Assembly (NCBI GenBank): GCA_022709665.1
Contig: JAKLIJ010000005.1
Location: forward strand, 1-42,731
Source: Bacteroidota bacterium
GTDB lineage: Bacteria; Bacteroidota; Bacteroidia; Bacteroidales; VadinHA17
Length of the DNA: 42,731 nucleotides
Direction: 5' to 3'
Below are positions 40,348 to 42,731 of this stretch, one piece after another. The notes below the pieces were generated by a model that was not told the DNA's origin, ran no database searches, and worked only from the letters and a program-made list of their open reading frames with translations. Both the position numbers and the translations under genes were made by a program. How positions within the stretch are numbered: the stretch's first letter is position 1; each line of letters begins with the position of its first letter.

Positions 40348-42731
40348 ATGAGAAATGCTTTAAGGCTTGTAACATGCTTTTTTGCCTGCCTTGTTTTTTT
40401 CAATGCCGAAGGTCAGTTCTATAACGGACATCAGATGACATTCGGCAAGAACAGGGTGCAGTATTACGATTATTACTGGTCGTACTACAGGTTTGATGAT
40501 TTCGACTGCTATTTCAACGAATACGGCCGTGATATTGCCCAGTTCACTGCCGACTACGCAATGAAAAAGCTTGACGAGATAGAGGACTATTTCGACTATA
40601 ACCTGGAAAAAAGGCTGATTCTCGTTATCTACAATAAAAACAACGAATACAGGCAGTCAAATATAGGTCTGGTCACTTTCGACGAAGAATCATACAACAC
40701 GGGGGGATTCAGCAGGATAATCAAAAATAAGGTGATGCTCTATTACGAGGGCGACCATATCTCATACCAGAAACAGATAGCGGCATCAATCACCGAATCG
40801 ATTATCAATGAAATGCTGTACAATGCCGATTTCAAGGACAGGATAACAAGCTCATCGGTGATTTACATGCCCGACTGGTATATAAAGGGACTTATCAACT
40901 ACGTAGCATGGGGATGGGACTATGATGTTGAGAACAGGGTCAGGGACGGAATTAAATCGGGAAAATACAAAAACCTCAACCATCTCGAATTTGATGATGC
41001 GGTTTACGCCGGCCAGTCGTTCTGGAGGTTTATAGGAAGAAAATACGGTGAGTCACTTATCCCCAATATCATCTACCTTACAAAGGTTTACAAGAACATC
41101 GACGACGGGCTTTACTATGCAACCGGGGTGAAATTCAAGGACCTGATTGCAGAATGGAAACAGTATTATAATGATGAATTTGAGGGCGACCGTGACAGGC
41201 CTTCCGACGAAGGAAGCGCTCTCAGAAAATCGAAAAAGGAGCAGATATACCAGCAGGTTAAGATCAGTCCCGACAGAAAATATATTGCATGGGTAACAAA
41301 TGACTGGGGAAGGAAAAAAATATGGCTGTTCGATCAGGCAAGCGGAAAGTCGAAGGTAATCTTCAGGGCAGAACCTAAATATGAACACAAAACAGATAAT
41401 AAATACCCCGTTATTGCCTGGCATCCTTCCGGCAATATTCTGACATTCCTGAACGAGGAAAAGGCAGGTATGGTTGTTTATTTTTACCGAACAGCCGAGG
41501 ATAGGACGGAACAGCGAAACTTCCTTTACTTCGACAAGGTTCTCGATTTTGCATATTCCCCGGAAGGAACCAGACTGGTAATGTCGGCTGTCAAGGACGG
41601 GGTTACGGATATCTATATCCACACGGTGGCAGCAGGAACCAATGAACAGATCACCCGCGACGTAGCCGATGACCTCAATCCGGTCTTTATGAAAAATTCT
41701 CCGAATACAATCCTGTTCTCATCAAACAGACTTTCGGACACCCTTACGAATACAGGCGATCCGTTTGAAAAATTCTCCTCCCGCTTCGATCTTTTCAGTT
41801 ACGATCTTGACAAAAGGGACAATATACTTGTAAGGCTGTCTGAAGAAGGGTATTCATCAAAATATCAGCCATCGGAGGATAGCGGTGAAATAATCTCATA
41901 TATTGGCGACGGTAACGGAATCCTTAACAGGTACACTGCAGTGTTCGACAGCTCAATCAGCTACATCGACACCGCAATGCATTATCGCTACTTCATCAGG
42001 TCGGCGCCTTCTACCAATTACGACAGGAACATCCTGAACCAGTCGCTCCCGGGCAACCAGTTCGGTGAAGTGCTTTTCAAGGACAACAAATACATCCTTA
42101 GAAAAGGCAGCAGGAATGAACGGGAGACAATCCCTGATAACGAGATAGCCCTTACCAACTTCAGGAAGGAACAGAACCTCATGTACCACAGGGAAGACAG
42201 CATAGAAACAATCCGGAAATGGCTGATCGCAGAGGATAAAAAGAGACGGGACACACTCACCTTACCATGGTATGAATACTTTCCCAGCAATGAACTGATC
42301 AACATCAACCATTATATCTTCGAAAAGGAAAAGCAAAACTATTATGATCTCCAGTGGAGAAAGGATTATATGGATATCGATCTTGACACCGGCAAGATCG
42401 ACCTTCCGCTTATCAGGATCTATGAGACGTCTTTCTACAACAATTATATAGCAAACCAGATCGACTTCACTTTCCTTAACAACACCTACCAGGTATTCAA
42501 TGGCGGTTCAGGCTATTATAATCCGGGAGTGAACCTTCTTACGAGGTTCGGGATCCTCGATCTTTTCGAGGACTACAGGCTCACTGCCGGAGTAAGGTTT
42601 GCAGGCGATTTCGACAGTAACGAATACCTGCTCAGTTTTGAAAGCCTCAAGGGAAAATTCGACAAACAGTTTATTTTTCACAGGCAGGGCTATTTCAGTC
42701 AGGATGAATCGGGGTATCTGTACAAAACCCA
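40348..42731 (+). CDS. Large secreted protein with degenerate zincin domain, TolB-like propeller and beta-rich C-terminus; 3' end outside the window
   Basis: An open frame runs from ATG 40348 to the last base (794 codons plus two bases). A signal peptide (MRNALRLVTCFFACLVFF...) precedes a domain resembling peptidase MA-type zincins. There the HExxH position reads T149-E150-S151-I152-I153. The usual 'P.W..EGL' reads PDWYIKGL with K180 for Glu, so all metal ligands are missing while E150 stays. Residues about 300-560 contain TolB/PD40-like repeats (KISPDRKYIAWV, IAWHPSGNILTF, FAYSPEGTRLVM). Beyond 690, aromatic beta-strand-like sequence suggests an outer-membrane barrel or surface domain. The function is unknown. 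Confidence 0.8.
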   Translation, partial: MRNALRLVTCFFACLVFFNAEGQFYNGHQMTFGKNRVQYYDYYWSYYRFDDFDCYFNEYGRDIAQFTADYAMKKLDEIEDYFDYNLEKRLILVIYNKNNEYRQSNIGLVTFDEESYNTGGFSRIIKNKVMLYYEGDHISYQKQIAASITESIINEMLYNADFKDRITSSSVIYMPDWYIKGLINYVAWGWDYDVENRVRDGIKSGKYKNLNHLEFDDAVYAGQSFWRFIGRKYGESLIPNIIYLTKVYKNIDDGLYYATGVKFKDLIAEWKQYYNDEFEGDRDRPSDEGSALRKSKKEQIYQQVKISPDRKYIAWVTNDWGRKKIWLFDQASGKSKVIFRAEPKYEHKTDNKYPVIAWHPSGNILTFLNEEKAGMVVYFYRTAEDRTEQRNFLYFDKVLDFAYSPEGTRLVMSAVKDGVTDIYIHTVAAGTNEQITRDVADDLNPVFMKNSPNTILFSSNRLSDTLTNTGDPFEKFSSRFDLFSYDLDKRDNILVRLSEEGYSSKYQPSEDSGEIISYIGDGNGILNRYTAVFDSSISYIDTAMHYRYFIRSAPSTNYDRNILNQSLPGNQFGEVLFKDNKYILRKGSRNERETIPDNEIALTNFRKEQNLMYHREDSIETIRKWLIAEDKKRRDTLTLPWYEYFPSNELININHYIFEKEKQNYYDLQWRKDYMDIDLDTGKIDLPLIRIYETSFYNNYIANQIDFTFLNNTYQVFNGGSGYYNPGVNLLTRFGILDLFEDYRLTAGVRFAGDFDSNEYLLSFESLKGKFDKQFIFHRQGYFSQDESGYLYKT

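Noticed and set aside
41053..41622. Minus-strand ORF of 189 codons
   Set aside because: It lies antisense inside the large plus-strand ORF, has no recognisable domain, and the plus frame shows signal peptide and propeller motifs.

Overview
The window looks like a chromosomal segment of a Bacteroidota bacterium, probably within Bacteroidales/Marinilabiliales; I cannot name a genus. Lineage evidence is the gene content (GWxTD lipoprotein, DUF1573 protein, TlpA-like lipoprotein with a DUF4369-type N-terminus, M64 peptidase, bcp-recA pair, ECF sigma factor with a fused anti-sigma/beta-barrel partner), weak Shine-Dalgarno signals, and repeated TAnnTTTG boxes, the -7 element of Bacteroidota promoters. 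No rRNA, tRNA, transposase, integrase, prophage gene or CRISPR array was seen. Most of the window is ordinary core genome.

Layout. 1-275: the end of a tandem array of identical 74-bp repeats, each with a perfect inverted repeat. 378-3039 (minus): rRNA methyltransferase rlmD and a secreted lipase-like hydrolase. 3246-8065 (plus): ABC-F ATPase, acyl-ACP thioesterase, GWxTD lipoprotein and rlmB, tightly packed. 8055-9329 (minus): transaldolase. 9439-12259: M64 peptidase, a DUF6249-like membrane protein, and an ECF sigma factor with a membrane partner. 12287-13674 (minus): SPOR-like protein and clpS. 13841-17409 (plus): bcp, recA and an S9 peptidase. 17458-18408 (minus): miaA. 18479-19527 (plus): Yip1-like membrane protein and smpB. 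19528-24081 (minus): lytic transglycosylase, uvrA and a LOG-family protein. 24215-26084 (minus): ECF sigma factor and its fused anti-sigma/barrel protein. 26204-30119 (minus): lpdA and the zinc/manganese uptake genes. 30247-33654 (plus): two M14 carboxypeptidase paralogs. 33703-36695: a divergent secreted protein of unknown function and a two-component system. 36698-40067 (minus): TlpA-like lipoprotein, meaB and a DUF1573 protein. 40348-end (plus): a large partial protein with a degenerate metallopeptidase domain, a TolB-like propeller and a beta-rich C-terminus.

Themes. Several secreted or lipoprotein hydrolases (lipase-like, M64, S9, M14) suit an organism that degrades protein or polymers. 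Three loci are signalling units: two ECF sigma factors with membrane partners, and a two-component system preceded by 11-bp direct repeats.

The most notable observations are: (i) an M14 pair in which the first member has lost all three zinc ligands and the catalytic Glu while the second keeps them; (ii) a zincin-like domain with all metal ligands replaced at the window end; (iii) three 11-bp direct repeats between the two-component system and a divergent orphan secreted gene; (iv) about 3.5 copies of a 21-22 bp repeat upstream of lpdA; (v) the 74-bp array. No wholly new multi-gene system is evident; the candidates are the regulatory arrangements and pseudoenzymes above.
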